Both the position numbers and the translations under genes were made by a program. A stretch of 64,000 nucleotides of DNA. Source: Paenibacillus sp. yr247. GTDB lineage: Bacteria; Bacillota; Bacilli; Paenibacillales; NBRC-103111. Below the pieces are notes generated by a model. The model made no database searches, had not been told where the DNA came from, and worked only from the letters and a program-made list of their open reading frames with translations. Where the stretch lies: positions 898,678 to 962,677 of the forward strand of contig NZ_FNIF01000001.1 of the NCBI RefSeq assembly GCF_900103825.1, given 5' to 3'. Below are positions 1-8,945 of this stretch, piece after piece (position 1 is the first letter of the stretch; each line of letters opens with the position of its first letter).

Positions 1-507
1 ACATTCACGTTGATCGTATTTTTTGTGATCTACCCAACGCAAATTGATAATCGTGAACGGGCAGAACTGGGTTTTATAAAAGCATCCTTCATTGGAGGTG
101 TCTTTATGATTGGAATCACACTTATGTGTATATCTGTACTCGGTCCTGGTACTACCGAAAGGTTGCTTTATCCCGGCTATTCGTTAGCTAAAAAAATAAG
201 CGTGGGACATTTTATTATGCGTGTAGAGTCTAGCGTAGCCGCATTTTGGGTTATTTCCATTTACTTCAAGTTATCTCTATATTTTTATGGTTTTGTAGTC
301 GGGCTTGCGCAGCTATTTCAATTATCCCAATATCGTTCTATTGTGTTTCCATGTGGAATGCTAGTGGTCCTATATTCCCTTGTTGTTTATCCTAGCATTA
401 CTTATATGCAAAGATGGGACACCCTAATTTTTATTCCATATGCCGTTTTTTTTGGAGTAGTGCTTCCGGGACTATTGTTTATGGTAGGAAAAATTCGAGC
501 CCTTTGA
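1..507 (+). CDS. GerAB-type spore germination permease, 3' portion
   Basis: The reading frame is open from the first base of the window, so the N-terminus lies outside. About 168 residues remain, with several hydrophobic segments and the family-like stretch FVIYPTQIDNRER, followed by VGHFIMRVESSVAAFWVIS, which resembles the spore germination permease family (GerAB/YndE type, APC superfamily). Such proteins sit in the spore inner membrane and form germinant receptors with GerAA- and GerAC-type subunits. No GerC subunit follows. Instead a decayed enzyme fragment begins at once, and a gerA-type fragment lies at 8.2 kb. The C-terminus (GKIRAL) looks natural. I infer a germination role from family resemblance only. 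Confidence 0.75.
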   Translation, partial: TFTLIVFFVIYPTQIDNRERAELGFIKASFIGGVFMIGITLMCISVLGPGTTERLLYPGYSLAKKISVGHFIMRVESSVAAFWVISIYFKLSLYFYGFVVGLAQLFQLSQYRSIVFPCGMLVVLYSLVVYPSITYMQRWDTLIFIPYAVFFGVVLPGLLFMVGKIRAL

Positions 508-787
508 ATAGAAGGCACTGGATGAGCAGATTCTCGCGCGTCACAAGCATTCATCTCGACTTGAGCAGCCCGAATTTTGGCGTCCAGGAGTGGAGTGAAT
601 ATTCCCATAAAATGCGCGAAGTGTTTCCGGGCTGTCCAGTGGTGCGAAAAGGGTATGTTTATGTGAATGAAAAGCCTGGTTTGGCGTCGATGTAGATGAG
701 AGTATGACATCGCTCTATCCCTGTCATAACCATCTGCCGGAGTGGACGCTATCCCGTATTCCCGACGGATCTCCGGCGCGGCCATAA
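508..787 (+). pseudogene. C-terminal relic of a ManD/RspA-type mandelate racemase-family dehydratase
   Basis: Two reading frames joined by a frameshift near base 690 give HLDLSSPNFGVQEWSEYS, then FPGCPVVRKGYVYVNEKPGL, then GVDVDE and EWTLSRIPDGSPARP. This is the C-terminal signature of mannonate dehydratase-like enolase-superfamily enzymes (GY.YVN.KPGLGVD.DE, EWT..R.PDGS..RP). Only about 90 of some 400 residues remain, with no start codon or barrel. The fragment directly abuts the end of the germination gene, which suggests a deletion junction. Confidence 0.75.
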
Positions 788-827
788 AAATTTTAACCAT
801 TGAGGATGGACTTTTGTAATTTGTTTA

Positions 828-1628
828 TTATCGGGCTTGATTTCCTGTTAAACTTCTTTCAAACATATCAATGATGACAAGAAATCTCTCCGCTTCACGA
901 AACACGTGGTCGGCGAGTAAAGGATGAATGATACTTTTAATGCGACAAGCATCGATTAATTCTTTTGCAGTCTTTTTAAAATCGCGGAGAGAAACGACTG
1001 AAACTCGGTTCTGGTCAAGGAATTGGCCAAGAAGTGGCTGTGTTTGTGATTGCGGGCGCATACCACTTAAATCAACGGCCTGAAATAGAAGTTGGTCAAA
1101 ATCTTGACTAAAGTTTCGTGCTTGTTCCACTAGCTTTCGTTCTGATGGGTCGAGGAGATGTCCTATGAACTTTGCATGATCAGCCATTATTCGCAAAAAG
1201 AATACATTTTCATCTATAATCGCATCGGGTAGCGGTTCTAATCTTCCTGAATTTAATTCCTCTAATCGATTTCTGAAATAATTTGCCTCTCGACTTGTAT
1301 GATCTACTAACAAAGGTAAATTGTTTCCACCAGGAAGTTTACATTGTATGATTAGTCCAAGAACCTTTCTTTTAAAAGCCCAAATGTGAGATACAGCCGA
1401 ATGTACTTCCATGTTAAAGCGTCTGATTTGTTCAGGGTCAGTTATTTCGGTAAATGAATGCGCTTTACCTTCAATTTGCTCAAAAATACTATAAAATTGA
1501 TTTGCTTCTTGGATTAGTTGGGTATCCTCACAACGAAATCCGAGTTTTAGAAATAAGGAATGTTCTTTCATAATACGTGACCAGAATCGGATCTCATCCA
1601 GTGACCGCATAACGAACTCATTTGACAA
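828..1628 (-). CDS. DUF2935 family protein
   Basis: This encodes about 266 residues with two similar halves. The first contains EIRFWSRIMKEHSLFLKLG and the second ENVFFLRIMADHAKFIGHLL, so the E..F..RIM..H...F motif repeats. This is the pattern of DUF2935, a Bacillales family of duplicated four-helix bundles that probably bind metal through the Glu and His residues. I chose the TTG at 1628 because a GAGGAGAG ribosome binding site lies about 9 nt upstream. The frame stays open to an ATG at 1715, but those residues (MSYFLDIWHT..) look non-coding. The gene stands alone. Its biochemical role is not established. Confidence 0.8.
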   Translation of the reverse strand: MSNEFVMRSLDEIRFWSRIMKEHSLFLKLGFRCEDTQLIQEANQFYSIFEQIEGKAHSFTEITDPEQIRRFNMEVHSAVSHIWAFKRKVLGLIIQCKLPGGNNLPLLVDHTSREANYFRNRLEELNSGRLEPLPDAIIDENVFFLRIMADHAKFIGHLLDPSERKLVEQARNFSQDFDQLLFQAVDLSGMRPQSQTQPLLGQFLDQNRVSVVSLRDFKKTAKELIDACRIKSIIHPLLADHVFREAERFLVIIDMFERSLTGNQAR

Positions 1629-1826
1629 TTCGTACACTCTCCTCACAAATAGTTGATACCACATGTATAATAATTTGAAGAGGAGTGTATGCCAAATATC
1701 AAGAAAATAGGACAACTAACTAAAGTTTTCAGCTTTTATTATTTGCGAAGCAAAGTGTTCGGGTTGAACAAATGATTGATTGATTTCCACTGAATGATGT
1801 ACTCACTGCTGAAATTATAATGATCT

Positions 1827-1869
1827 AAAAAAGCTTCATCTAACAGTCCTCTGCTAGGTGAAGCTTTTT
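1827..1869. terminator. Bidirectional rho-independent terminator-like hairpin
   Basis: A long stem is formed by AAAAAGCTTCA and TGAAGCTTTTT around a short loop, with A-rich and T-rich flanks. It lies upstream of the DUF2935 gene and downstream of no intact gene, so it is probably left over from a lost gene. Confidence 0.6.
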
Positions 1870-1932
1870 GTTATTCTAACGATACGCTTTAAGTACTATT
1901 ACACCCTGCAGTTTCCCCAACTTAGGAAATAA

Positions 1933-2073
1933 CTAGGCTCTGCTTAGTATTAATGAGCTCAATTGTTCTTCTGTTATTTCTGCACCAAGAATGACCTGTT
2001 CGTGTATGAACCTAGGTAAATGCCGTGTGCAATTAAGGTGTTTCACCATAGACTGTTGTTGTGAGTCAAACAT
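1933..2073 (-). pseudogene. Degenerate 46-codon coding relic, paralogue of the relic at 46141
   Basis: The minus strand reads MFDSQQQSM, then CTRHLPRFIHEQVILGAEIT, ending at a TAG. A homologous stretch (FDSQQQSM..RSPRCARHLPNF) lies at 46141-46281, also upstream of and divergent from a paralogous 85-residue gene. An AGGAGG at about 2106 is too far from the ATG and would fit a longer upstream frame that is no longer open. I do not recognise the family. The similarity between the two copies is visible directly; calling it coding is an inference. Confidence 0.35.
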
Positions 2074-2176
2074 CACAAAAAATGTTGGTACGCGGGATAC
2101 TGCCTCCTACCAATGGGATGCATTTTGAGAAAAAGAAGTTCTAATTCTAAAAATATTGAACAAAGGAGAGCGATGA

Positions 2177-2434
2177 ATGTCTAAAGAATTCCATCTGACC
2201 ACTGCTCGAAGAGTGCCTATGAAAACACAACAAAGGATTAGAAATATTTCCCCTGGTTTGATTGGTAGAGTTGTTGTTGTTCGAACACTATTTAATACTT
2301 TTACAGGATGTTTATTAAGTGTTGGGCGTAACACTATCCGATTACGGATTTTTAGCGGGATTGACAGATTATTTATCACGATTCGAATTCCAATTGGCAT
2401 CATTATTGATATCTTCCGTTTTCCTTGCCCGTGA
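2177..2434 (+). CDS. LSm-like small hydrophobic protein, paralogue of 46297-46554
   Basis: This is an 85-residue basic protein with alternating hydrophobic beta-strand patterns: GLIGRVVVVRTLFNTFTGCL, then NTIRLRIFSG and IRIPIGIIIDIFRFPCP. The order (G.VV.V.T.FGTF.G, then a strand, then a repeat) resembles the small Sm/LSm-like beta-barrel proteins common in spore formers. An AAAGGAG ribosome binding site lies about 9 nt upstream of the ATG, and a terminator follows. A close paralogue at 46297 has about two thirds of its residues in common and the same divergent upstream relic, so the pair comes from a segmental duplication. Its function is unknown; a spore or envelope role is a guess. Confidence 0.7.
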   Translation: MSKEFHLTTARRVPMKTQQRIRNISPGLIGRVVVVRTLFNTFTGCLLSVGRNTIRLRIFSGIDRLFITIRIPIGIIIDIFRFPCP

Positions 2435-2454
2435 CGAGTCAAATATCAATCAAA

Positions 2455-2482
2455 GAAAGGAGCCAATGCGGCTCCTTTCTCA
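2455..2482 (+). terminator. Rho-independent terminator
   Basis: A GAAAGGAGCC / GGCTCCTTTC hairpin ends 20-50 nt after the LSm-like gene, followed by a T-rich stretch. Confidence 0.7.
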
Positions 2483-2651
2483 TTTCCTAGAGTGATCCTT
2501 TGAAAAAATACATACCATCCCGATTATCTTCTTACAAATTGGCGGCGCTCATTGCTGAATTTCCCCAAATATTAAATGCTTCTTAAAGAGGAGCAATGCT
2601 AATAGATATTACCAACAGCACATTACTTAATGAGATATGATGGAGGGCGAT

Positions 2652-3473
2652 ATGAGGTTGAAGTTTGAATTCTTGTTGTCTTTGAGGCTGCTTGAATGTG
2701 AAATTAAAGAGTTAACGAATTATTCTCGAGTGTACTGCGACGGTTACGAAATTCTCAAAATCAAATTGGATGAGCTTTGCGAATTAATGGTAAGGGAGGA
2801 AACTATACGTCAATGGATTGCTTGGGGGCGAGATGAAGATGTTCAAAGGCAAGCAAAGCGATTAAGAGAAGCAGCCATAGAGGCCCTATGCAATGTGGAA
2901 AAGCATCAATCGAAATGCATATCTCGCAATGAAATGAATGTAAATAAATATCTCACAACAATCATTCAATCGGTGAAAGATGATTTGATAAGTTTTGGCA
3001 TTGACTACCATTCAAAAGTTCTTTTTATCGGATCAGGTGCATTTCCAGTTTCGGCTCTAACAATAGCTAAAGAATTCGGAGCGAAAGTGATGGGAGTTGA
3101 TATCGATCCGGAAGCAGTCTTTTTAGCCAGTCATGTAGCGAAAGCTTTCGATATAGAGACTATGGTTAGTTTCTCCGGCGAGGAACTGATCACTCTTACC
3201 TTTCTGAAGGAAACAACTCATATCATTATCGCTTCACTGGTCGAAAACAAAATTGAGGTGCTTGATCAATTAAAAGAATTGATCAAGAATGATGTCAAAA
3301 TTATGTTGCGATATGGAAATGGTGTAAAATCCTTATTCAATTATCCATTCGATTGCGATTTGTCAGGCGACTGGCATCAGAGGAAACTTATCGTTTGGAA
3401 CCCTATTTACGACATAATCATCTTAGAGAAATCTACGTCACAAAAAGAAAAGAAGACGATAACTCATTATTGA
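2652..3473 (+). CDS. Nicotianamine synthase-like SAM-dependent methyltransferase-fold protein
   Basis: This is a 273-residue protein. After an N-terminal helical part (1-105) comes a Rossmann core: KVLFIGSGAFPVSALTIAKE, then VMGVDIDPEAVFLASHVAKA, which matches the SAM-binding G.G..P motif and the DID.. acidic loop typical of nicotianamine synthase and CntL-like enzymes. Those enzymes transfer aminobutyrate from SAM to make metallophores. No opine dehydrogenase, racemase or opine transporter lies nearby, so a metallophore role is only a possibility. I prefer the ATG at 2652, with GGAGGG just upstream; ATGs at 2637 and 2640 are alternatives. A divergent generic methyltransferase cannot be excluded. 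Confidence 0.65.
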   Translation: MRLKFEFLLSLRLLECEIKELTNYSRVYCDGYEILKIKLDELCELMVREETIRQWIAWGRDEDVQRQAKRLREAAIEALCNVEKHQSKCISRNEMNVNKYLTTIIQSVKDDLISFGIDYHSKVLFIGSGAFPVSALTIAKEFGAKVMGVDIDPEAVFLASHVAKAFDIETMVSFSGEELITLTFLKETTHIIIASLVENKIEVLDQLKELIKNDVKIMLRYGNGVKSLFNYPFDCDLSGDWHQRKLIVWNPIYDIIILEKSTSQKEKKTITHY

Positions 3474-3547
3474 AAAGGACACCACTAATGATAACTAGCT
3501 TTCCTCGATTATTAACGACATAGGGGGTTGCAAGATAAAATAATTAG

Positions 3548-3610
3548 TACTAACCTTCAGGTAAGTAGATTACCCTCAGTCTACTAGGTAAAGGAAAAGT
3601 GCGTACTTTT
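3548..3610. promoter_or_regulatory. Two palindromes upstream of the aldo/keto reductase, HxlR-like operator candidates
   Basis: TACTAACCT and AGGTAAGTA form a near-perfect dyad (3548-3567). AAAAGT-GCGT-ACTTTT forms a second one (3595-3610). The same two blocks (CTAACCT..AGGTAA and AAGTGCGTACTTT) recur at 47684-47725 before the other aldo/keto reductase, so they are likely binding sites of a shared regulator. TACT.ACCT..AGGT.AGTA dyads are typical of HxlR-family sites, but no hxlR gene is in the window. Confidence 0.5.
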
Positions 3611-3715
3611 GAAGCGCCGCGGAATTAGGTATGATGATGGTGGAGAAATGAAAAAGCGGATATCGTTTTGTAATGGAATAAGCTTTGCCTACATAAACTC
3701 TTGGAGGAGATCGCG

Positions 3716-4696
3716 ATGAAATACAGTTACTTGGGACGTTCGGGTTTAAAAGTAAGCAAATTATGCCTTGGAACAATGAACTTCGGTGTAGATACTGAGG
3801 AAAAAGAAGCCTATCGAATCATGGATGCCGCATTGGATGCCGGAATCAATTTTTTTGATACGGCAAATATTTACGGTTGGGGTGAGAATGCGGGACGTAC
3901 TGAGGAGATTATCGGTCGCTGGTTCGCACAAGGCGGTGGTCGGAGAGAGAAAACGATTCTAGCTACCAAGTTCTATGGAGATATGCATGATATAAACGAC
4001 GGACCGAACCGGGAGGGTGGACTATCCGCTTACAAGCTTCGCCGTCACTTGGACGCGTCATTACGTCGCCTTCAAACGGATCATATTGAACTTTATCAAA
4101 TGCACCATGTGGATCGAAATGTATCTTGGGATGAGCTTTGGGAAGCTTTTCAAGTTCCGGTTTATCAAGGGAAGATAGGTTACGTCGGCTCTAGCAACTT
4201 TGCGGGACGCGATTTGGTGAAAGCGCAATATGAAGCCAAATCCCGCCATCTTCTTGGCCTCGTGTCTGAGCAGCACAAATACAGCTTGCTATGCAGGCTG
4301 CCTGAGCTTGAAGTGCTGCCAGCGGCTGAGGAACTGGGGATTGGTGTAATCGCATGGAGTCCACTGGATGGTGGCCTGCTAGGTGGCAATGCCTTAAAGC
4401 CGATAAAGGGCTCTAAAAGAGCGAGCAACCCTGAAAGGGTAGAAAAGTATCGCGCTCAGCTTGAGGCTTTCTCCACTTTATGCAAGGAACTTGGTGAGAG
4501 TGAAGCGAATGTGGCATTAGCATGGACGCTTGTCCACCCTGCAATGACAGCACCGATTATTGGTCCGCGTACTTTAGAACAATTCCAAAATACACTGCGT
4601 GTTGTTGAAATTAAGCTTAATGAATCCACGTTGAAAAAGTTAGATGAAATCTTCCCTGGTCCGGGGGGAGAAGCTCCAAAGGCATACGCTTGGTAA
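3716..4696 (+). CDS. Aldo/keto reductase
   Basis: This is a 326-residue (alpha/beta)8 NADPH-dependent oxidoreductase. It shows the family signatures GINFFDTANIYGWGENAGRTEE (catalytic Asp and Tyr), TILATKFYGDMHD (catalytic Lys), IELYQMHHVD (catalytic His), GYVGSSNF, and the C-terminal NADP site AMTAPIIGPRTLEQ. The start at 3716 has GGAGGAGA seven nt upstream. It is a single-gene unit with its own terminator (4710-4745) and a double palindrome upstream. The first 20 codons recur as a truncated copy at 49736, so a second, now lost, paralogue once existed. The substrate is unknown; carbonyl detoxification is a common role of this family. Confidence 0.92.
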   Translation: MKYSYLGRSGLKVSKLCLGTMNFGVDTEEKEAYRIMDAALDAGINFFDTANIYGWGENAGRTEEIIGRWFAQGGGRREKTILATKFYGDMHDINDGPNREGGLSAYKLRRHLDASLRRLQTDHIELYQMHHVDRNVSWDELWEAFQVPVYQGKIGYVGSSNFAGRDLVKAQYEAKSRHLLGLVSEQHKYSLLCRLPELEVLPAAEELGIGVIAWSPLDGGLLGGNALKPIKGSKRASNPERVEKYRAQLEAFSTLCKELGESEANVALAWTLVHPAMTAPIIGPRTLEQFQNTLRVVEIKLNESTLKKLDEIFPGPGGEAPKAYAW

Positions 4697-4709
4697 TAGA
4701 ATAATAACA

Positions 4710-4745
4710 AAAGCCAATTCACCCGAATTGGGATGAATTGGCTTT
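4710..4745 (+). terminator. Rho-independent terminator
   Basis: AAAGCCAATTCA and TGAATTGGCTTT pair around a short loop, 14 nt after the aldo/keto reductase stop codon. Confidence 0.75.
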
Positions 4746-4871
4746 AATTCATCATTCGGAATCAACTCCAACTCAGGTAGTGGAACATAATCACCAAATC
4801 AGAAGCAACCACCGTTGCTTCTTTTTGATTTCTAAAAAGCCGCGCTATACCTAGGAGGTTTGTAATTATTA

Positions 4872-6203
4872 TCATTTGTCTCCGTAGGAAACTACCCTAG
4901 GTGAAGTAAGCTTGTACCACAGCAACATGCCCAGAGAACTCAGACCAATCAAAAATAAAACGACATACACGTGTTTGTATGAATAAATAAGAGGCGTTTT
5001 CTTTTGAACTTCGAGCAGTATTCCACAAACCGCAACCGAAATTGAACCCCCGAAAAATTGGATAAGCTGCATAAGTCCCATACCGGAGCCAATTAATGAT
5101 TTGGGAAGAATACGCGACGTCTCATTGTTTAAAGAAGCAATCGTTGCTGAAAAAGCAGGCGAGAAACAAAGATATCCAAGAAGTATAACGAGTGGCGAAG
5201 CGCCAAGAGCGGTATAAAATGCAATCATCACCAGAGATAATATACAATGTCCAATTAGTAAAAACCGCAGATTACCGTACCGATCTATCCATCGGCCAAC
5301 GAAGCGTGTCAGGAAGGCCGACAAAATGGCCCCTGGCGCAATCGTCAAGCCAATCACCATGGCCGATTGATCGAATACCTTGGCCAACACCAATGGCATT
5401 AGAAATAAATTGCCAAGGTTCAACACTAAGATACAAAACCCGATTGTGACGAGCTTACAATATGCTGGATTGGTCAGAAGTTCAGGGTTAATGAATGTAT
5501 CGTTCGATCGGTTCAAGTGCCAAGCATGAACAAGCAAGGAAAGACAACTGATGGCCAGCCATGCACCAGAAACTTGCGTCACTGCTAACAACAAAGTAGC
5601 TGCGTTGACGATTGTTAAGAGAGCACCCAGGATATCGAATCGGAAGGCTGCCGCATTTTCTTTGGGAAGCAGACGTACAAGAACGGGAAGAATGACCAGA
5701 ACCAGACAAGTAATAGTAAACAAGCCGTTCCAACCTAAATATTCGCTAATCAAGCCGCCAACGATCGGACCGAGCCCGAAGGCCATAGCACTCCCTGCAG
5801 AAATCATGGCAATGGCTGAGCCTCGTTTTTCAATAGGAACATATCTACTGGCCAGAACCAGACCAAGACCGGCCATTACCCCTGCTCCTGCGGATTGAAG
5901 AATACGAGCGATAAGTAAAGCATTGAAATCTCGAGCAAACAATCCGAAAACGGATGAAAGTCCTAGCACCAAGAGCCCCACGGTCAGCAGCTTGCGAATC
6001 GGCACGATATCTGAGAGCCTGCTGTAAATAACCGTTGATAAGGCATACCCGATGGAGTAGCTTGAAATCACCCACGATCCAAGATCCGCAGTGATACCAA
6101 GGTCTTGCATAATACTAGGGATAGAAACATTAAACATCGTCGTATTCATTACAACGATAAACAAGCCAATTGTCCATACCGGCATTACAATTTTATCGTT
6201 CAT
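4872..6203 (-). CDS. MFS drug/multidrug exporter (DHA family)
   Basis: This is a 443-residue integral membrane protein with about 12-13 hydrophobic helices. The N-terminus (MPVWTIGLFIVVMNTTMFNV) and the first-loop motif YSRLSDIVPIRKLLTVGL match the MFS motif A region. GAGVMAGLGLVLASRY and SAGSAMAFGLGPIVGGLISE fit the antiporter motif C of drug:proton exporters. It is probably a proton-coupled exporter in the cytoplasmic membrane; its substrates cannot be told. It is shorter than the usual 14-helix DHA2 proteins. It is transcribed away from the downstream CBO0543-like gene, with no regulator beside it. Confidence 0.88.
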   Translation of the reverse strand: MNDKIVMPVWTIGLFIVVMNTTMFNVSIPSIMQDLGITADLGSWVISSYSIGYALSTVIYSRLSDIVPIRKLLTVGLLVLGLSSVFGLFARDFNALLIARILQSAGAGVMAGLGLVLASRYVPIEKRGSAIAMISAGSAMAFGLGPIVGGLISEYLGWNGLFTITCLVLVILPVLVRLLPKENAAAFRFDILGALLTIVNAATLLLAVTQVSGAWLAISCLSLLVHAWHLNRSNDTFINPELLTNPAYCKLVTIGFCILVLNLGNLFLMPLVLAKVFDQSAMVIGLTIAPGAILSAFLTRFVGRWIDRYGNLRFLLIGHCILSLVMIAFYTALGASPLVILLGYLCFSPAFSATIASLNNETSRILPKSLIGSGMGLMQLIQFFGGSISVAVCGILLEVQKKTPLIYSYKHVYVVLFLIGLSSLGMLLWYKLTSPRVVSYGDK

Positions 6204-6378
6204 CCGTGACCACCCTGTCTAACTTGAGATATATCGATCCCTTATACAAATGTTGGTCAGACTAAAAAAGAGCAGGTTATGTTTCTTTGTTTCGCTGACC
6301 ATTCTTTACATGAATAATAGAATGTTTTTTATCCACACTAGAGATAATGAAGCAAGCAAGAAAGGGGGGAATATCTTT

Positions 6379-6960
6379 TTGGAAAAGTTATTATTGCGAA
6401 TTTTATTTGTTTCATCATTAGCCGCTGCCCCATTCATTTTTAAACGTAATAATTTGCTCATGTATCTGACCGTTTTCTTTTCGAAATGCGTTTTATCAAG
6501 TTCACTAGATTCATTCATTATTAAAAAAGGGAAGATCTCGTACCCCGTTCGTCCTTTTGCCAAAGTATTTGATACTAATATTTTGTACGATTTGTTATTC
6601 TATCCACTTTTAAGCGTAGTTTGGGTAAGATGGACCTATCAGAGTAAACCACTTGAAATGATAACGAGAAGTCTATATTTCAGTGGGCCGATGTCTTTGC
6701 TTCAATGGTTTTTAGAGAAGAAAACGGGCTTGTTTAAATGGAAATCCTGGTCAGTTCTTCACACATTTGTGTCAATTAATTTTACAATGTTTACGGTAAG
6801 AGGATTTGTAGGTTTATTAAGAAGGATTATGCCTGAGAGAGATTTAATAGGAGGAAAATCCATCGAGGAACGATCACACATCAAGATGCCTTCACCTGTG
6901 CTCTTGACAAGTACGGTTAAACACCGACTGCCAAATGATAACTATGCACAAATCCAGTAA
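6379..6960 (+). CDS. CBO0543-like multi-pass membrane protein
   Basis: This is a membrane protein of about 193 residues. It has hydrophobic segments near residues 2-35, 65-85 and 100-115, with the stretches FFSKCVLSSSLDSFIIKKG, YPVRPFAKVFDTNILYDLLF and WFLEKKTGLFKWKSW. These resemble the CBO0543 family found widely in spore-forming Firmicutes, whose function is unknown. I chose the TTG at 6379 because AAAGGGGGGA lies eight nt upstream; the frame is open further 5' without a good ribosome binding site. The C-terminal 30 residues are polar. A second family member is at 27918. Confidence 0.6.
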   Translation: MEKLLLRILFVSSLAAAPFIFKRNNLLMYLTVFFSKCVLSSSLDSFIIKKGKISYPVRPFAKVFDTNILYDLLFYPLLSVVWVRWTYQSKPLEMITRSLYFSGPMSLLQWFLEKKTGLFKWKSWSVLHTFVSINFTMFTVRGFVGLLRRIMPERDLIGGKSIEERSHIKMPSPVLLTSTVKHRLPNDNYAQIQ

Positions 6961-7092
6961 GATAGAGAAATTATTATTGAGCATTCTACTATACTATTTG
7001 CATTCGTTGGAATGGGATGTCCCCGTTTGTTTGAAATTAGAGGGAGATCCCTTTTTATGAACTGAATGGTCAATCACATATAGAACTTAGGA

Positions 7093-7848
7093 TTAGTCAT
7101 TACAGCAGCCTTCGCCTTCCAAATGTCCAGAACGTGTAATCTTCGTTTTCAAATAATTCTGATTATACTCCGAGACGTCTCCCCATAGCTCCACACGTTC
7201 AGCGATGTTCATTCCTGCTTGTTTCAATGCTTCCAACTTTTTGGGATTATTGGTCATTACCTTAACTGGCTTCGTTCGCAGTTCTTTGAGAACATAGATT
7301 GCATCGCTATAGTTGCGTGAGTCGTCGACAAAACCCAGCTTCAAGTTCGCATCTACGGTGTCGAATCCGTTCTCTTGTAAAATGTAAGCTAGCGCTTTAC
7401 TAAATAGACCGATCCCTCTTCCCTCATGGTTAGCTAAGTAAAACAAGGCTCCAGTCCCGTGTTTAGCAATTTCTTTCATGGCCGTTTTGAGCTGAAATCC
7501 GCAATCGCAGCGTTTGGATCCAAAGATATCTCCCGTATGGCAAATCGAGTGCATACGGATCAATGCGTCATCTGCGGACTCGAAGTCTCCATGAATCAAG
7601 ACGCTGGACTGCTGTATTTCAGCCAAATTAGCGGAGGATAATTTATCAATAATTCGTTCGAAGTTTTCCGCAACCTCTTTGCAATTCAACCAGCAGTACC
7701 ATTGAAACTGAACGGTTTCCTCAAATAAACTAACAGGTAATTTAATCGGGCCAACCAAATAAATGACTTTATTATTGGTTTTAATTAATTTAACCTTTTC
7801 TTTCAAAAACATCATAACTTTCGGGTTTAGTGATTGCGTCATAGACAT
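7093..7848 (-). CDS. ribA: GTP cyclohydrolase II (RibA-like, stand-alone)
   Basis: This is a 251-residue protein. The RibA core begins near residue 95: the zinc-binding block HTGDIFGSKRCDCGFQLK, the catalytic loop HEGRGIGLFSKALAYILQ, and MTNNPKKLEAL near the end. GTP cyclohydrolase II opens GTP to the pyrimidine precursor of riboflavin. Here it is a lone gene, not fused to RibB and not in a rib operon, with a non-standard N-terminal 90 residues. It may therefore be an extra copy serving a secondary pathway rather than housekeeping flavin synthesis. A potential link to the nearby FMN azoreductases is speculation. No FMN riboswitch is visible upstream. Confidence 0.85.
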   Translation of the reverse strand: MSMTQSLNPKVMMFLKEKVKLIKTNNKVIYLVGPIKLPVSLFEETVQFQWYCWLNCKEVAENFERIIDKLSSANLAEIQQSSVLIHGDFESADDALIRMHSICHTGDIFGSKRCDCGFQLKTAMKEIAKHGTGALFYLANHEGRGIGLFSKALAYILQENGFDTVDANLKLGFVDDSRNYSDAIYVLKELRTKPVKVMTNNPKKLEALKQAGMNIAERVELWGDVSEYNQNYLKTKITRSGHLEGEGCCND

Positions 7849-8151
7849 CTGCTAACTCCTCCTAGACTTGTTATTCAAGTTACTCTTTGCTTAAACTATT
7901 TTCGAACGGATCCGAACGTATTTTAAATACAGCCATTGCCTGCATTTTCTCAAGCGGATAGGGGATCTTCATCAATTCAAGGGATGGTTATTTTTCTGGA
8001 TAATTTTTGCTGCATAAACAGAATTCTTTCAAATAAATTTTTACCCGAACTTGTCTAAATAAAGTAAGATTGCCCTGTACCGCAACCCTCTCAAAGGTTT
8101 TCGTAGGGATTACCGTTCTCATATTGGTCAAAGCCAGTGCCTAAGTAGAAT

Positions 8152-8384
8152 TCATTCAAAAAGAAAATCGAATCCAAGAAGTATCCGAAAGGCGATGCCC
8201 ATGTTGTAACGAGGAATGACAAAAGAAGCGATTTCTGTCATGGACGATGATCACCATAGGAGCAGATACTATTCTTGCCTGTACCGCGGCTTGCCCGATA
8301 ACCAAGGCCCCAACCATACAGATTGCAGATCCGACTGCTTTCGGCAAACGAACACCTGCTTCGCGCAATCCTTTACCTCAACAA
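8152..8384 (-). pseudogene. gerA-type (GerAA/SpoVAF family) germination protein relic
   Basis: The minus strand reads [20 protein letters not shown], then [20 protein letters not shown]. After a frameshift near 8230 it reads [18 protein letters not shown]. These are hallmark stretches of the GerA family ([30 protein letters not shown]). Only about 75 codons remain of a protein usually near 500 residues. With the GerAB-like gene at the window start, this points to decayed or rearranged germination operons. Confidence 0.75.
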
Positions 8385-8609
8385 TATTTTTATATGAATC
8401 GCGGTTTCGATAGAGCAAACTTTAGCGAAATGTTGTTTGACTAATTGATTAGAACTCTCTTTTCCATCGTGAAAGTTACTGTGTCGATCGAACCTTCAGC
8501 AATAGAATCGAACATCCGATAAGATTGTACCTAATGAATTCTCAGAATATGAGATGATTTTTCTATATATTTTCCTGCAAGGAGATTTCTTATACCCCTT
8601 ATTGGTATT

Positions 8610-8945
8610 GTTTCGCTCTTTCCTAGCTTGTCCGATATTTCCGTACAGGACTGGAGCGAAGAGGGAATAACCATATTAGAACTGCAGCCCAGCCATGTAA
8701 TTGAGGAGGGCCAGTTCCTGGAGTATGCCGGTTTAATTCTGGAAGGAACCGTAAGAATGTATAGAATCTGCGGCAGCGGAAGAGAAGTCACTCTGTATCG
8801 GGTCAATGGCGAGGAGTGCTGACCTCTTATGATGTCCAGCATTCTCATAGAGAGCGAATATGAAGCTTCTGCATGGATTGCACAGCTGTGCGTGGCATTG
8901 GCCATTCCGGTTTCTTGTTATGATGACCGAGGATGGAACCGATAC
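8610..8945 (+). pseudogene. Crp/Fnr-family regulator relic
   Basis: The frame LFPSLSDISVQDWSEEGITI, then LEYAGLILEGTVRMYRICGS and GREVTLYRVNGEEC, is the cyclic-nucleotide-binding fold of a Crp/Fnr regulator. A TGA follows GEEC. Downstream, MMSSILIESEYEASAWIAQL and CVALAIPVS continue the domain in the same phase. The helix-turn-helix half is missing. The remainder up to the azoreductase promoter has no recognisable coding sequence. Confidence 0.65.

Noticed and set aside
402..800. 132-codon minus-strand frame
   Set aside because: It is the complement of the ManD relic and the gerAB end, with no ribosome binding site or family resemblance.
8000..8150. Possible FMN or other riboswitch before the azoreductase or ribA genes
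   Set aside because: I see no conserved riboswitch core in this stretch or upstream of ribA.
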